DNA of 64,000 nt from JACRIM01 sp038042195 (GTDB lineage: Bacteria; Planctomycetota; Phycisphaerae; UBA1845; UTPLA1): NCBI GenBank assembly GCA_038042195.1, contig JBBTET010000012.1, positions 124,001 to 188,000 of the forward strand, read 5' to 3'. Shown in pieces: positions 1-9,900 of this stretch; position 1 is the stretch's first letter, and each line of letters starts with the position of its first letter. The position numbers were made by a program, and so were the translations under genes. A model generated the notes under the pieces. The model was not told where the DNA came from. It saw nothing but the letters and a program-made list of their open reading frames with translations, and made no database searches.

Positions 1-147
1 GGCCGCACTGCCGACTGGTGGATCGCACGAAATCGTCGCCCAGTAATTTCCCACGAACAGCGTCGGAGTCACTCGAGCCATGCGGAACTTCCCGTAGTAC
101 CAGGGCCGCAAATGGATCACAGCGGCCCTCCATTGTGGGTTTTCCAT
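1..147 (-). CDS. possible partial hypothetical protein cut by the left edge
   Basis: The minus strand is open from an ATG at 147 to the window edge, 49 codons, and the same frame stays open upstream to about position 211. Third codon positions are mostly G or C, as in the real genes here, and the peptide has a protein-like composition with several aromatic residues (for example RPWYYGKFRMARV). I see no convincing ribosome binding site and do not recognise the family. It may be the start of a gene continuing off the left end, or a decayed fragment. Confidence 0.3.
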   Translation of the reverse strand, partial: MENPQWRAAVIHLRPWYYGKFRMARVTPTLFVGNYWATISCDPPVGSAA

Positions 148-211
148 CGTTAGGGGGACCGCTGGACCGTTGCCGATCGTGTTTATGTTGTTCCGCTGGA
201 TGCGCCCGACA

Positions 212-567
212 CGGCAATGCGCCTAATGCTGACACAAATTCTCGCAGCCTCCATTCACTCAAACGTCAAACACCCTCATGTGACTCGTTTTGCGCCATCA
301 TTGTTCCCCCCCCCCCGCGCAAAATCAGTAGTTTGCCAGAAAAAAACTATAAGTTGATATGTTACACGTACTTAGAGTCAACAATGGGCTTGAGCAATAC
401 CTTTGGCGCAGCTGTCTCGTTGGTTTTGTGGTGTATCCCGGCGATCAAAAACCGCACATGAGCATGGGTGAGCGCGACGGAGGGCGCTGACCCATGGCTG
501 AACACGCTCGGCGGCACAGTGGTCCACGGCCACATCAGCCATGTCGACTGCTACAGAAAGACGAAAG
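212..567. other. gene-poor leader region with a C11 tract
   Basis: I see no convincing gene here. The open frames that cross it have no recognisable content and conflict with the real downstream gene. An 11-base run of C lies at about 306-316, followed by an AT-rich stretch at 325-385 that could hold the promoter of the propeller gene starting at 568. No clear -35/-10 pair can be assigned. Confidence 0.4.
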
Positions 568-2079
568 ATGAACCTGTTATCAACGTGTTTGAATCGTTGT
601 GCGTTGCGCTGCGGACTTGCGGCGGCGTGCGGACTATTGGCAATCGCGGCCGCATCGGCGCCCGCGCTGGGGCAGTGCAGCCCGCAGCAACTGGCCAAGT
701 TGATCGCCTCCGATGCGGCGTCGGCGGACCAGCTTGGCTTCTCGGTCGCGGTTTCGGGTGATACTGCGGTCGTCGGATCGATAAGGGACACCCACTCTGG
801 CGCAGAAAACGCCGGCTCGGCCTACGTCTTTGTCAGCATCGGAGGCGTGTGGACCCAGCAGGCCAAGCTCATCGCCTCCGACGCGAGGGCGGGCGCAGCG
901 TTTGGCAGCTCGATTACGATCTCGGGCGATACGGTTGTGGTTGGGGCACCTCTCCACTACAACGCACCAGGCGATCCTTTCATCAGCGGCTCGGTCTACG
1001 TCTTCGTTCGGTCCAGCGGCATATGGACCCAACAGGCTAGGCTGGCGGTCGCTGACGCGAATCCGTCTGACCAATTCGGAACCACGGTCGCGGTCTCGGG
1101 CGACACGGCGGCGGCGGGGGCGGCCTTTGGCGATGCCCCTGGCGCGCCCAACGCAGGCGCGCTATACGTCTTCGTCCGCTCCGGCGGCATATGGACCCAA
1201 CAGGCGAAGCTGACCGCTTCCGACGCAACGGCAAATGAAGATTTCGGCAGGTCGCTCGCACTCTCGAGCAACACGATTGTGGTCGGAGCGTACACCGATG
1301 ACCACGCCGGCGGGAGCGACGCAGGCTCAGCCTACGTCTTCGTCCGCACCGGCACCGTTTGGACCCAACAGACAAAACTCATCGGCTTCGACACGGCGGA
1401 TGGCGACAACTTCGGCAAATCGGTCGTGGTGTCGGGGGACACCGCGTTGGTCGGAGCGTGGTTTGACGTCCACGCGGGTGGTCCGGGCAGTCCGTTTAAC
1501 GGTCGAGGCTCGGCCTACGTTTTCGCTCGCAGCGGCGTGGTGTGGACCCAACAGGCCAAGCTGATCGCCTCTGACGCGGAGGGTGCGGACTTTTTCGGCC
1601 ACTCGGTTGCTTTGTCGGGCGACACGGCGGTGATTGGAGCAGTCGGCGACGACCACCCAGGCGTGTCCAACGCCGGCTCAGCCTACGTCTTCGCCCGCGC
1701 GAGCGCGGCATGGACCCAGCAGGCCAAGCTGATCGCCTCTGACGCGGCAGCCGTTGACCAATTCGGCTGGTCGGTGGGGGTCTCGGGCGATACGGCGGTG
1801 GTTGGGACATATAGCGACGACAACGCGGCCGGGGCCGACGCCGGCGCGGCTTACATCTTTGACCTTGGATGCGTTGCCGCGTTCTGTGCCGGAGACTTCA
1901 ACGGCGACAACATGGTCACCAACGCCGACATACCCGACTTTGTCGCTGCGCAGCTGGCCGGCGCATGCCCCGCCCCGCCCGCGACGTGCCCGGGCGATTT
2001 CAATGCCGACGGAGTGGTCAACGGCGCTGACACGGCTGGATTTGTCGCGAAGGTACTTGGCGGCGGCGCCTGCCCGTAG
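568..2079 (+). CDS. secreted seven-bladed FG-GAP propeller protein with C-terminal dockerin-like domain
   Basis: A 503-residue exoprotein. Residues 1-36 are a signal peptide (Arg/Cys-rich n-region, Leu/Ala core, ALGQ cleavage area). Seven repeats of about 56-60 residues follow, each with KLxASDA, FGxSVAVSGDT, VVGA, AGSAYVF and VWTQQ elements; this is the FG-GAP/integrin-alpha type of repeat, and seven units would close a propeller. The last 60 residues hold two EF-hand-like dockerin loops (GDFNGDNMVTNAD and GDFNADGVVNGAD), which should bind calcium. I start it at 568, not at the upstream in-frame ATG at 541, because the purine-rich AGAAAGACGAAAG precedes it and the signal peptide begins there. 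The next gene is a paralogue with a different C-terminus. A surface or matrix role is inferred. Confidence 0.85.
   Translation: MNLLSTCLNRCALRCGLAAACGLLAIAAASAPALGQCSPQQLAKLIASDAASADQLGFSVAVSGDTAVVGSIRDTHSGAENAGSAYVFVSIGGVWTQQAKLIASDARAGAAFGSSITISGDTVVVGAPLHYNAPGDPFISGSVYVFVRSSGIWTQQARLAVADANPSDQFGTTVAVSGDTAAAGAAFGDAPGAPNAGALYVFVRSGGIWTQQAKLTASDATANEDFGRSLALSSNTIVVGAYTDDHAGGSDAGSAYVFVRTGTVWTQQTKLIGFDTADGDNFGKSVVVSGDTALVGAWFDVHAGGPGSPFNGRGSAYVFARSGVVWTQQAKLIASDAEGADFFGHSVALSGDTAVIGAVGDDHPGVSNAGSAYVFARASAAWTQQAKLIASDAAAVDQFGWSVGVSGDTAVVGTYSDDNAAGADAGAAYIFDLGCVAAFCAGDFNGDNMVTNADIPDFVAAQLAGACPAPPATCPGDFNADGVVNGADTAGFVAKVLGGGACP
676..1863 (+). repeat. seven tandem propeller repeats of about 170 bp in the first FG-GAP gene
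   Basis: Seven in-frame units encode the blades of the propeller. The nucleotide repeat is strongest around the codons for TQQAKLIASDA and GSAYVFVR, where units share long stretches of identity. Units 2 and 5 carry small insertions. The paralogue downstream has the same seven-unit layout, so the pair could recombine. Confidence 0.75.
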
Positions 2080-2227
2080 CGGCTCGCCCGCCAGCGACGG
2101 AGATACTGAAACGCCCAGAAATAATTGGGGCAGTGGTGGCACTGAACTAGGGCTGAATTGGTTCCAACAGCACAATCGACAAGGTCATTGTGGGACTTCT
2201 CAATAGATTGAAGCAGGAAGGCTAGCG

Positions 2228-3859
2228 ATGAATCTCTCATTAACTCGATCGGATCGAATGGCGTCGCGCCGCGGCCTAGCGGCGATGTGCGGATTGCTCG
2301 CCCTCTCGGCTGTAGCCGCGCCGACACAGGCACAATGCAGCCCACAGGAATTGGCCAAGCTCATCGCCTCTGACCCAGCGGCGGGCGACATCTTCGGCTG
2401 TTCGGTCGCGGCCTCCGGCGACACGGCGGTTGTTGGAAATTACTACGACGTCCACTCAGGCCTGACCGACGCTGGCTCGGCCTACGTCTTTGTCCGCGCG
2501 GGCGGCGTGTGGACCCAGCAGACCAAGCTGACCGCCTCTGATGCGGCGGCGAGCGACCAGTTCGGCTACTCAGTCGCGATTTCGGGCGAAACGATTGTGG
2601 TCGGGGCACGCTATGACAGTCACGTCGGTGTGTCTTACGCCGGTTCGGCCTATGTCTTCACCCGCACCGGCGGCGTGTGGTCCGAGCAGGCCAAGCTCAT
2701 CGCCTCTGATGCGGCGGGGAGTGACTACTTCGGCAACTCGGTCGCGGTCTCCGGCGACACAGCGGTGGTTGGATCGTACTACGACACCCATGCGGGCGGG
2801 TCCGACGCCGGCTCGGCCTACGTCTTTGTTCGATCCGGCGTGCTGTGGACTCAGCAGGCTAAGCTGACCGCCTCCGACGCGGCGGTGGAAGACTACTTCG
2901 GCATCTCGGTGGCCCTCTCCGGCGACACGGCGGTGGTCGGGGCGTACTACGACGACCACGCGGGCGGGACCTACGCAGGCTCGGCCTACGTTTTCGTCCG
3001 AACTGGCACCTTTTGGGTTGAGCAAACCAAGCTGCTCGCCTCCGACGCAGCGGCGAATGACTACTTCGGCACCTCGGTCGCGGTCTCCGGCGACACAGCG
3101 GTGGTCGGGGCGCCGAACGACGACCACTCGATCCCGGTCAAGTCCAACGCCGGCTCTGCCTACGTCTTCGTCCGCGCGGGGGTCTTGTGGACGCAGCAGA
3201 CCAAGCTGACCGCCTCCGACGCGGCGGAATTTGACAACTTCGGTACCTCGGTCGCGGTATCGGGCGACACTGTTGTGGCCGGGGCAGACAGCGATGGCCA
3301 CGCGGCGGGGCTCAGAGCCGGTTCGGCCTATGTATTCACCCGCACTGGCGTGGAATGGATTCAGCGGACCAAGCTCATCGCCTCCGACGCGGCGGCGAAT
3401 GACAACTTCGGCAACTCAGTTGCGGTCTTGGGCGACACGGCGGTGGTTGGAGCGTACGACGACAACCTCGCAGGCGGAATCGCCGCCGGTTCGGCATTGG
3501 TCTTTGATCTCTGCTGCCTCGACAGCGACGGCGACGGGACGCGCAACTGCGACGACGACTGCCCGAACGATGCGAGCAAGATCGCTCCGGGTGTTTGCGG
3601 ATGCGGCGTCGCCGATACCGACACCGACACCGATGCAGACGGTCTTTCCGATTGCGTGGACAACTGCCCGACCGTGGCTAATGCCGACCAAGCCGACGCA
3701 GACAACAATGGTGTGGGTGACCTCTGCGTCAACGCGCCGGGTTCGCAAACGAATCCGGCGTGCGGGCAACAAGGTTCGACGTGCGGGATGGGAATGGCCG
3801 GACTGTTGCCGATGATGTTCTTGATGTTGCGCTGGGTGCGTCCAACGCGGCGACGATGA
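2228..3859 (+). CDS. secreted seven-bladed FG-GAP propeller protein with thrombospondin-3 region and CG-type C-terminal sorting signal
   Basis: A 543-residue paralogue of the preceding gene. Residues 1-36 are a signal peptide ending TQAQ. Seven repeats of about 56 residues form the propeller (residues 37-430). Then comes an Asp-rich thrombospondin type-3 stretch (DSDGDGTRNCDDDCPND, DTDTDADGLSDCVDNCP), expected to bind calcium. The C-terminus is tripartite: CGQQGSTCGMG, a hydrophobic segment, and RPTRRR at the very end. That layout resembles sortase-like CTERM signals. GGAAG at 2216-2220 is a good ribosome binding site for the ATG at 2228. Compared with its neighbour, the N-terminal domain is kept and the C-terminal module is exchanged. 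A perfect hairpin terminator follows. Confidence 0.87.
   Translation: MNLSLTRSDRMASRRGLAAMCGLLALSAVAAPTQAQCSPQELAKLIASDPAAGDIFGCSVAASGDTAVVGNYYDVHSGLTDAGSAYVFVRAGGVWTQQTKLTASDAAASDQFGYSVAISGETIVVGARYDSHVGVSYAGSAYVFTRTGGVWSEQAKLIASDAAGSDYFGNSVAVSGDTAVVGSYYDTHAGGSDAGSAYVFVRSGVLWTQQAKLTASDAAVEDYFGISVALSGDTAVVGAYYDDHAGGTYAGSAYVFVRTGTFWVEQTKLLASDAAANDYFGTSVAVSGDTAVVGAPNDDHSIPVKSNAGSAYVFVRAGVLWTQQTKLTASDAAEFDNFGTSVAVSGDTVVAGADSDGHAAGLRAGSAYVFTRTGVEWIQRTKLIASDAAANDNFGNSVAVLGDTAVVGAYDDNLAGGIAAGSALVFDLCCLDSDGDGTRNCDDDCPNDASKIAPGVCGCGVADTDTDTDADGLSDCVDNCPTVANADQADADNNGVGDLCVNAPGSQTNPACGQQGSTCGMGMAGLLPMMFLMLRWVRPTRRR
2340..3513 (+). repeat. seven tandem propeller repeats of about 168 bp in the second FG-GAP gene
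   Basis: Seven in-frame units of about 56 codons, more uniform than those of the upstream paralogue. Phrases such as GACGCGGCGGCGAATGACTA and GCGGTCTCCGGCGACAC recur almost unchanged from unit to unit. Such near-identity suggests recent expansion or gene conversion within the array. Confidence 0.75.
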
Positions 3860-3901
3860 GTTACGGAAACGATTGCAAAACGGGATAGGCGCAAGAAAAC
3901 A

Positions 3902-3942
3902 GGCGGCGCGATGTGAAGCATCGCGCCGCCCGCTTGGTTTTT
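3902..3942. terminator. bidirectional hairpin terminator between convergent genes
   Basis: A perfect 12-bp stem (GGCGGCGCGATG at 3902-3913 with CATCGCGCCGCC at 3919-3930) closes a TGAAG loop. On the plus strand it is followed within a few bases by GGTTTTT; on the minus strand it is followed by CCTGTTTTC. It sits between the plus-strand propeller gene and the convergent minus-strand gene ending at 3962, so it can serve both. Confidence 0.8.
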
Positions 3943-3961
3943 ATCAGGTTGTGACGGTGGT

Positions 3962-4804
3962 CTACCCGCCTTTGGCTTCCGGCTTGGCGTCGGGCTTGTC
4001 TTCGCCGCCGCGATTGCGGGGGCCGCGTGAGTTCACTTCGGCCTTGACCTTTTCCTGCTGGGGCGGCGTGAGCAGGGCGATGACGTCGTCGTAAAGTTTC
4101 TTGCTCATGCGCATTTTGTCGGGGGCGGTCTTGGCGTCGGCGGATTCTTTCTCGTGGTTCTTGAAGGCGTCCTCGACCAGCTTCTTCTGGTCGTCGGTGA
4201 GGTCGGGTAGCTTCATCACGACGCTTTTAAGTTGCGCTGGGTTGACGCGCATGTTGGAGGAGGGTCGTCCCTGTACGGCGTCCTGCCACAATCCTTCAAA
4301 GCCGACTTTCTGTTTCTCGCCGAGCATCGCGGCCATGCGGTCATGAAGGTTCTTGGTGGATCGCTCGATGGCCTCCCGGACCGGGGCTTCTTGGGCGTCG
4401 CGTTGCTTGCGGTCTTCCTTCATCTGGTCGAGCAACTGCTGCATCCGCGGCTGATCCTTGGCGGCGCGGGCCTCGTCGAGTTGTTTGCGAATCTCGGCGT
4501 ACTTCGCGCCCATGTCGGCCGGCGGCTTGATGGTGTCGCGGAGGCTTTTCACCTCAGCGGAGTATTCGTCGACCAGTCGCTTGGCGTCGGACTGCTGCGA
4601 GTCCGTGAGCTTCAGCTCTTCCTTCATCTGCTCGAGCAGCTTATCGGGATTGCGGATGCCGGCTTGATTGAGGCGCTGCGGTCGATCTTCGCGTTGGCGT
4701 CGGCCTTCGCGCTTGTCGGGCCTATCAGGCTTCTCCTGGGCAAGGCAGATGCCGACCGTCAGGAATAATACGCACGCACTAAATCTCAACGCTTTTGTCA
4801 TCAT
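3962..4804 (-). CDS. secreted Spy/LTxxQ-like protein
   Basis: A 280-residue protein with a signal peptide (MMTKALRFSACVLFLTV, cleaved near LAQ). The mature part is highly charged and helical. It contains repeated LTxxQ-like motifs (LKLTDSQQ, LPDLTDDQ, LLTPPQQ), as in periplasmic Spy/CpxP-like proteins that bind unfolded proteins or metals. It also has a Lys/Arg-rich N-terminal linker and an acidic/basic tail. The longer open frame reaches 4840 but would overlap the upstream gene that ends at 4827. The ATG at 4804, preceded by CTGGAG, removes the overlap and begins the signal peptide. Function is inferred from motifs only. Confidence 0.7.
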   Translation of the reverse strand: MMTKALRFSACVLFLTVGICLAQEKPDRPDKREGRRQREDRPQRLNQAGIRNPDKLLEQMKEELKLTDSQQSDAKRLVDEYSAEVKSLRDTIKPPADMGAKYAEIRKQLDEARAAKDQPRMQQLLDQMKEDRKQRDAQEAPVREAIERSTKNLHDRMAAMLGEKQKVGFEGLWQDAVQGRPSSNMRVNPAQLKSVVMKLPDLTDDQKKLVEDAFKNHEKESADAKTAPDKMRMSKKLYDDVIALLTPPQQEKVKAEVNSRGPRNRGGEDKPDAKPEAKGG

Positions 4805-4826
4805 GGGTTTCTCCAGTAATTCAAGA

Positions 4827-6332
4827 TCATAGCTTCGCACGGCGGCCGCGTCGGATCAAGCCGATTCCGCCGAGGACCAGTGGGGCGAGGGTCATGGTGC
4901 CCATACCGCAGTTTCCCGATGCACCGCAGGCCGCCGAGCCGCCGGGTCCGCCGCCCGACTCTTCGCAGGCATCGCCGACTCCATCCGCATCTGCGTCGGA
5001 CTGGTCGGCGTTAGCCAGGGCCGGGCAATTGTCGCAGGCATCGCCATCACCATCCGCGTCGCCATCGGTCTGATTGGCGTCGGCGGCATTCGGGCAGATG
5101 TCACAGGCGTCGCCAAGCCCGTCTGCGTCGGTGTCGGTCTGGGTAGCGTTGGCGACACTCGGGCAGTTGTCGGTCGTACAGGTGTTCGTCGCCACGCCGG
5201 GATCGCCGAAGCCATCGTTATCAGAGTCGTTGCAGGTGTCACAGGAGTCGCCGATGCCATCTACATCCGCATCGGTTTGAAGGATGTTGGAATTGTTCGG
5301 GCAGTTGTCACAGGCATCGCCGAGGCTGTCGCCGTCGGTGTCAGTCTGAGTGGGGTTGGCCGTATGCGGGCAGTTGTCCAGTGAGCAGGTGTTCGCTGCG
5401 AAGCCGGGGTCACCGAATCCGTCGCCGTCGGTGTCGGTGCATGTGTCGCAGGCGTCGCCGGTGCCGTCGCCGTCTGCATTGGACTGATCTGCGTTGGCGA
5501 CGGCGGGACAGTTGTCAATTGTGCAACAGGTTCGCATGAAACCGGGGTTGCCGAAGCCGTCGCCATCGGGATCAACGCAAATGTCGCAATCATCCATGAT
5601 GGTGTCCATGTCGAGGTCAGTCGCGCCGCAGGTTGCCGTGGGGTCCACGTCGAAATCGCAGCGTCGGTTATTTGTGTAGACCACGCCGGTGGTGATGAGT
5701 TGGTAGTCGGCGGCGTTGGTGGTGCTCTGAGCGGATGAGGCGCCGGTAAACTTCAGGGATTGCGCTCCAGTCGTAGGCAGCGCATTGGGGAATACACCAA
5801 AATTGCCGTCGGCATCGTTGGTGGTGGATCCGGTGGTGGAGCCGGTGTAACCACCGCCGCCCCAGCTAACCCGCCAATAGACAAGGCCGCTGTCATCTTC
5901 AAAGGTCAGTGACCCGGCCGCGAAGTACGTTGGTGGGATCAGATTGGTCATGGTGAAATCGGTCGCCCCGGTCGTGGAGAGGGGCGGCACGACCACCTCG
6001 CCCATGTTCGTACTCACAATGAAGATTCGATCCCCTTGGCTGTCGTTGGTGACATTCGTGGCGAAGTCGATGATGACAATTGGATTCATACCAGTCGGAT
6101 CCCAAGCGCGGATTCTGCCCTGGGAAACTATGCCCTGGCCGGTGGTCCGCATCCGGAGCTGGATCGCTTGGCGGCTGTCATCACAGCCCATTCCATTATC
6201 CACACAAACCGTGATCTGCTCGATCTGCATGAGGTGGAAGGTTGCCTTCACTGGATTAGCCACGAGGAGTGTGGTCAGGGAGAAAGTCAACGCGACACCG
6301 CGACGCGAAATCTCTATCTTCATATTTTTCAT
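4827..6332 (-). CDS. secreted thrombospondin type-3 repeat protein with CG-type C-terminal sorting signal
   Basis: A 501-residue protein. Residues 1-30 are a signal peptide. Residues 31-220 form a domain I do not recognise, rich in Thr, Gly and beta-forming residues, with CVDNGMGCDD near its start. Residues 225-465 are thrombospondin type-3 calcium-binding repeats (DNCP...DTDGDGxGDACD) with a second periodicity of CxDxDxDGFGDPG. The end is CGASGNCGMG, a hydrophobic segment and RRGRRAKL, the same arrangement as in the second FG-GAP protein. It lies 22 bp upstream of the Spy-like gene on the same strand, so the two may be co-transcribed. Surface anchoring is inferred. Confidence 0.8.
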   Translation of the reverse strand: MKNMKIEISRRGVALTFSLTTLLVANPVKATFHLMQIEQITVCVDNGMGCDDSRQAIQLRMRTTGQGIVSQGRIRAWDPTGMNPIVIIDFATNVTNDSQGDRIFIVSTNMGEVVVPPLSTTGATDFTMTNLIPPTYFAAGSLTFEDDSGLVYWRVSWGGGGYTGSTTGSTTNDADGNFGVFPNALPTTGAQSLKFTGASSAQSTTNAADYQLITTGVVYTNNRRCDFDVDPTATCGATDLDMDTIMDDCDICVDPDGDGFGNPGFMRTCCTIDNCPAVANADQSNADGDGTGDACDTCTDTDGDGFGDPGFAANTCSLDNCPHTANPTQTDTDGDSLGDACDNCPNNSNILQTDADVDGIGDSCDTCNDSDNDGFGDPGVATNTCTTDNCPSVANATQTDTDADGLGDACDICPNAADANQTDGDADGDGDACDNCPALANADQSDADADGVGDACEESGGGPGGSAACGASGNCGMGTMTLAPLVLGGIGLIRRGRRAKL

Positions 6333-6961
6333 AACGTTAACTCACGGGGAGACGCGAATAACGATTGTAAACCGCATTGGGTAAGTGGTTAGGGAATGGC
6401 CGATTTGCTCAAATCAATCGAGTTCATCCTAAAAGCGCGAGGCCTCTTTGAAACGTTCCCCTAGTGAATACCTTACCTTACAGTATTGACAAACGCGAGT
6501 CGAATCAATTATTCCTGTTTGAGCCTTATTGCCGACAACTGTGAATAGTGACGGTTTGCTCCAGAAACAGCCTCAGGACTGGGCATGGACGCACACTGAA
6601 AAAGGAGCAGGATGCAGGGGGCACCACGAATTGGAGGATCGGCCCACTTTACAAGCCGGGTCGTTGGAGCGTACTATTTCCTTCCACAGGCACTTGCAAC
6701 CGGTAGTGGGCATCGTATGCTACTCGTCGTTGCAGGTTCGGGATTGGTGGCCGACATCGGGGTCGGCTGGCAATCGTTAAATGTCCTCGCAGGATTGAGG
6801 AGCCCGGCATAGCAAGGAAGCGGTCGAGTTCTCATCACGTTTGTTCAATTCGCGCAACTGGCGCTGCGCGTATTTGTACCTCGCACATCGACAATGGGAT
6901 TTTACCCTCGCTGCGGAATGATCGTCCGCAGGAAAACAGCCAATACGGCTTAGGAGTTTGT
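6333..6961. other. 629-bp intergenic region upstream of the giant beta-helix gene
   Basis: This divergent intergenic region must hold promoters for the minus-strand gene starting at 6332 and the plus-strand gene starting at 6962. It is AT-richer than the flanks around 6370-6520. A TTGACA hexamer stands at 6486-6491, but no good -10 follows at the right spacing. Short frames in it (for example 6529-6812) show no domain and no ribosome binding site of note. I see no RNA gene. Confidence 0.4.
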
Positions 6962-9900
6962 ATGTATCGCGTGTCCAAAAACATTTTGTCTCTCGTTGTT
7001 TGTACCCTGACCCTCGCCATCGGTTTCACCTCGGCGCAGGCGGCGACCATTCCGGTGGCCGCGGGCGGCGACATTCAAACCGCGATTAATGGGGCCGCGA
7101 TCGGCGACATCATCGAGCTTGGTGCCGGAACGCACACGGTGACGGCGACCATCAACGTGAACAAGGCGAACCTGACGCTCCGCGGCGCGGGGAATCTGAC
7201 GGCCATTGTTGTGTACGCGACGAATACGGACAACACGCCGGTGATCACCATTGCCTCGTCGGGCATCACCATCGGCGGTCCCGGCCAGGGGTTGACGATT
7301 CGACAGAATGACCTGGGAGCGAACACGCCCACGACCGGCAATTGCGCCATCAAGATCGACGGCAGCATCACCGGCAACAGCACGACAACGATCCGCAATA
7401 ATTCGCTGGAAGGCAACAACGCCGACTGCGGCATCCTGATCAATCCCGACCTGACCCCGGCAAATGTGCAGGGCGGCTTCCCGACGCTGAACATTACCGA
7501 CAACACGATCACCACGTCGGTCGGCGGCACCTACGGCTTCCGCTACGGCGTCTATTTCTACTACCACATGTACCCCGCGCCGCTGAGTACAAACATCAGC
7601 GCCTTCGACAACACCATCAACATCACCGGCAACCACATCAACCACATCGAGAACGACGGCATCCTCTTTGACGACCAGGTGTACCACAGCCAGATCACCA
7701 TCTCCGGCAACACCATGACCGGCTACAACACCGCCGATCAGGCCATCGAGTTTGACAGGGACATCGAAGCCTTCTCCTCGATCACCATCTCAGCGAACCT
7801 GATTGATGACTGGAATGACGGCGTGGAGGCCAGCAGTGGGATTTATGAAAACTCCACGATGACGGTCACGATGAATACGTTGACCAACATCGATGACGAG
7901 GGCGTGTATGTCTACGTCGAGAGCGGCAGCACCCTCAACGTCACCACGAATGACATCAGCACCGACACCAATAGTGGCGGTTACGGAATCGAAACGGATA
8001 CCGAGTACGGCTCCACCACCACGATCACCGCGAACAACATCGTTGGTTTCGACGACTATGGCATCTACGAATCATATCCTTATGGCGGCTCCACCGTCAT
8101 CATCATGAACAACACCATCATGATGGCCGATGGCGGCGGCAGCAGCTACGGCATCTATTCCGACACCGATTACGGCTCCCATACCACGGTGAGCAACAAT
8201 ACGGTGAAGGGTTGGGACTACGCCGGCATCTATGAAGACTATCCCGAGTACGGCAGCTCGTTTATTTGCGAGAATAATATCGTGGACGCCCGAGATGAAA
8301 GCGGCGGCGACTACGGCATCTACGTTTACGCGCCCAGCTATGGCTCCACGGCGCTGATCAACAACAACACCGTCAAGGATTTCAATTACGCCGGCTTCTA
8401 TACGAGTAGCGACACCGAATACAACAGCACACTAACGGTCACCAACAACACCTTCACCGGCTATCTGGGCAACCTGCCCGACTACGGCTGCTACCTCAGC
8501 GGTGACGTGTCTGAACACAGCACGGCGACGGTCACCGGCAACACTTTCACCAATCACGACTATGCCGGCTTCTATTGCGACGACGTGTACGACAACTCCA
8601 CGATCCACATCGACAACAACACGTTTACCTCCGGCTCGGGCGGCGCGGATTACGGCGTGTATCTCTACAACCCGTACTACTACTCCTGGGCCACGATCAA
8701 CAACAATACGATTTCAGGGGTAGACGAGGGCATCGAGCAGTATTACCTGGGCGACTTCGCCACCTGCGAGATCTCCGGCAACCAGATTCACGCCAACTAC
8801 TTCGACGCGGACTACGGCATCTATGTGTACGAAGCCTACGACGGCGCTGGCTTGAGCATCACCGGTAACACGATTGACGGTTTCGAGGAGGGTCTCTATT
8901 GCTACGAAGTTGACTACGGCAGCACGATGCTCGTCGATGGCAACACCATCACCGGCTGGTGGGATGCGGGCATCTATCACGAATATTGCGAATACGGCGC
9001 GATCACCACGATCACCAACAACACCCTCACGGCCGACGAAAACTGGGGCTGGGCCGGCATCTATGTCTATGAAATCTATGAGGGCGGAAACCTCATTGTG
9101 AACAACAACACCGCCACCGGCTATGGCAACAACGGCGGCGGCGAGGCCGGCTTCTACAACGACTATTGCTATTACGGGGCCTCCTGCGTGGTCACCGGTA
9201 ATACGTTCACGGCCCACGCCAACGGCTCCGAGTACGGCGTTTACCTGGATGACGGCGTTCAGGACGGCAGCATCGGCGTATTGGCGAACAACACCGTCAC
9301 CGGTTTCACCGGCGAGGCTTGCTACTGGTATTACACCTACGACGGGTCGACCAGCACCATCACCGGCAACACCTTTACGGCCCATCCGAGCGGTTGCAAC
9401 TACGGCTTGGATTCCGACAGCGGTGTGGACTACGGCTCCATACTGACGGTGGCCGGCAATACGTTCACGGGCCAGCGGATGTATGGCGTTTACCTCGATG
9501 AACTCGACGACGGCAGCACGGCCTCCTTTAGCGGCAACACGTTCAATGGCAATGCCGACGGCTGCCAGTACGGCCTGTGGAATGATGACGGCGCTGATTA
9601 CGGCTCGATGCTTTTCGTCACCAACAACACCTTCACCAACATCTACGATCCCGACGGTGTGGGCAATGACGATCCATATGATGGTGATGACGGCGCGGGC
9701 CTCTTTAGCAATTCATCGATCACCGACGGCAGCCAGATGACGATTTGCGGCAACACGTTCACCGGCATCGGCGGCGGCGACAACGGCGGCATCATCCTGT
9801 ACTACCCGGCCGAGTATGGATCGGTCATTGTCATCTGCGACAACACCATCAGCGGCTTCGCAACAGCCTCGATTGTTATTGATGACGATCTCTATGAGGG

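Noticed and set aside
306..316. C11 tract as a phase-variation switch
   Set aside because: It lies more than 200 bp before the next start and not between promoter elements that I can define, so no switching role can be argued.
6486..6514. TTGACA with a possible -10 as promoter
   Set aside because: The -35 is perfect but the sequence at proper spacing (TTATTC) matches the -10 poorly and the gene begins about 450 bp away.
6612..6812. Small frame preceded by AAAAGGAGCAGG
   Set aside because: The ribosome-binding-like sequence is good, but the 66-residue product has no recognisable feature and a second frame overlaps it; I could not support it as a gene.
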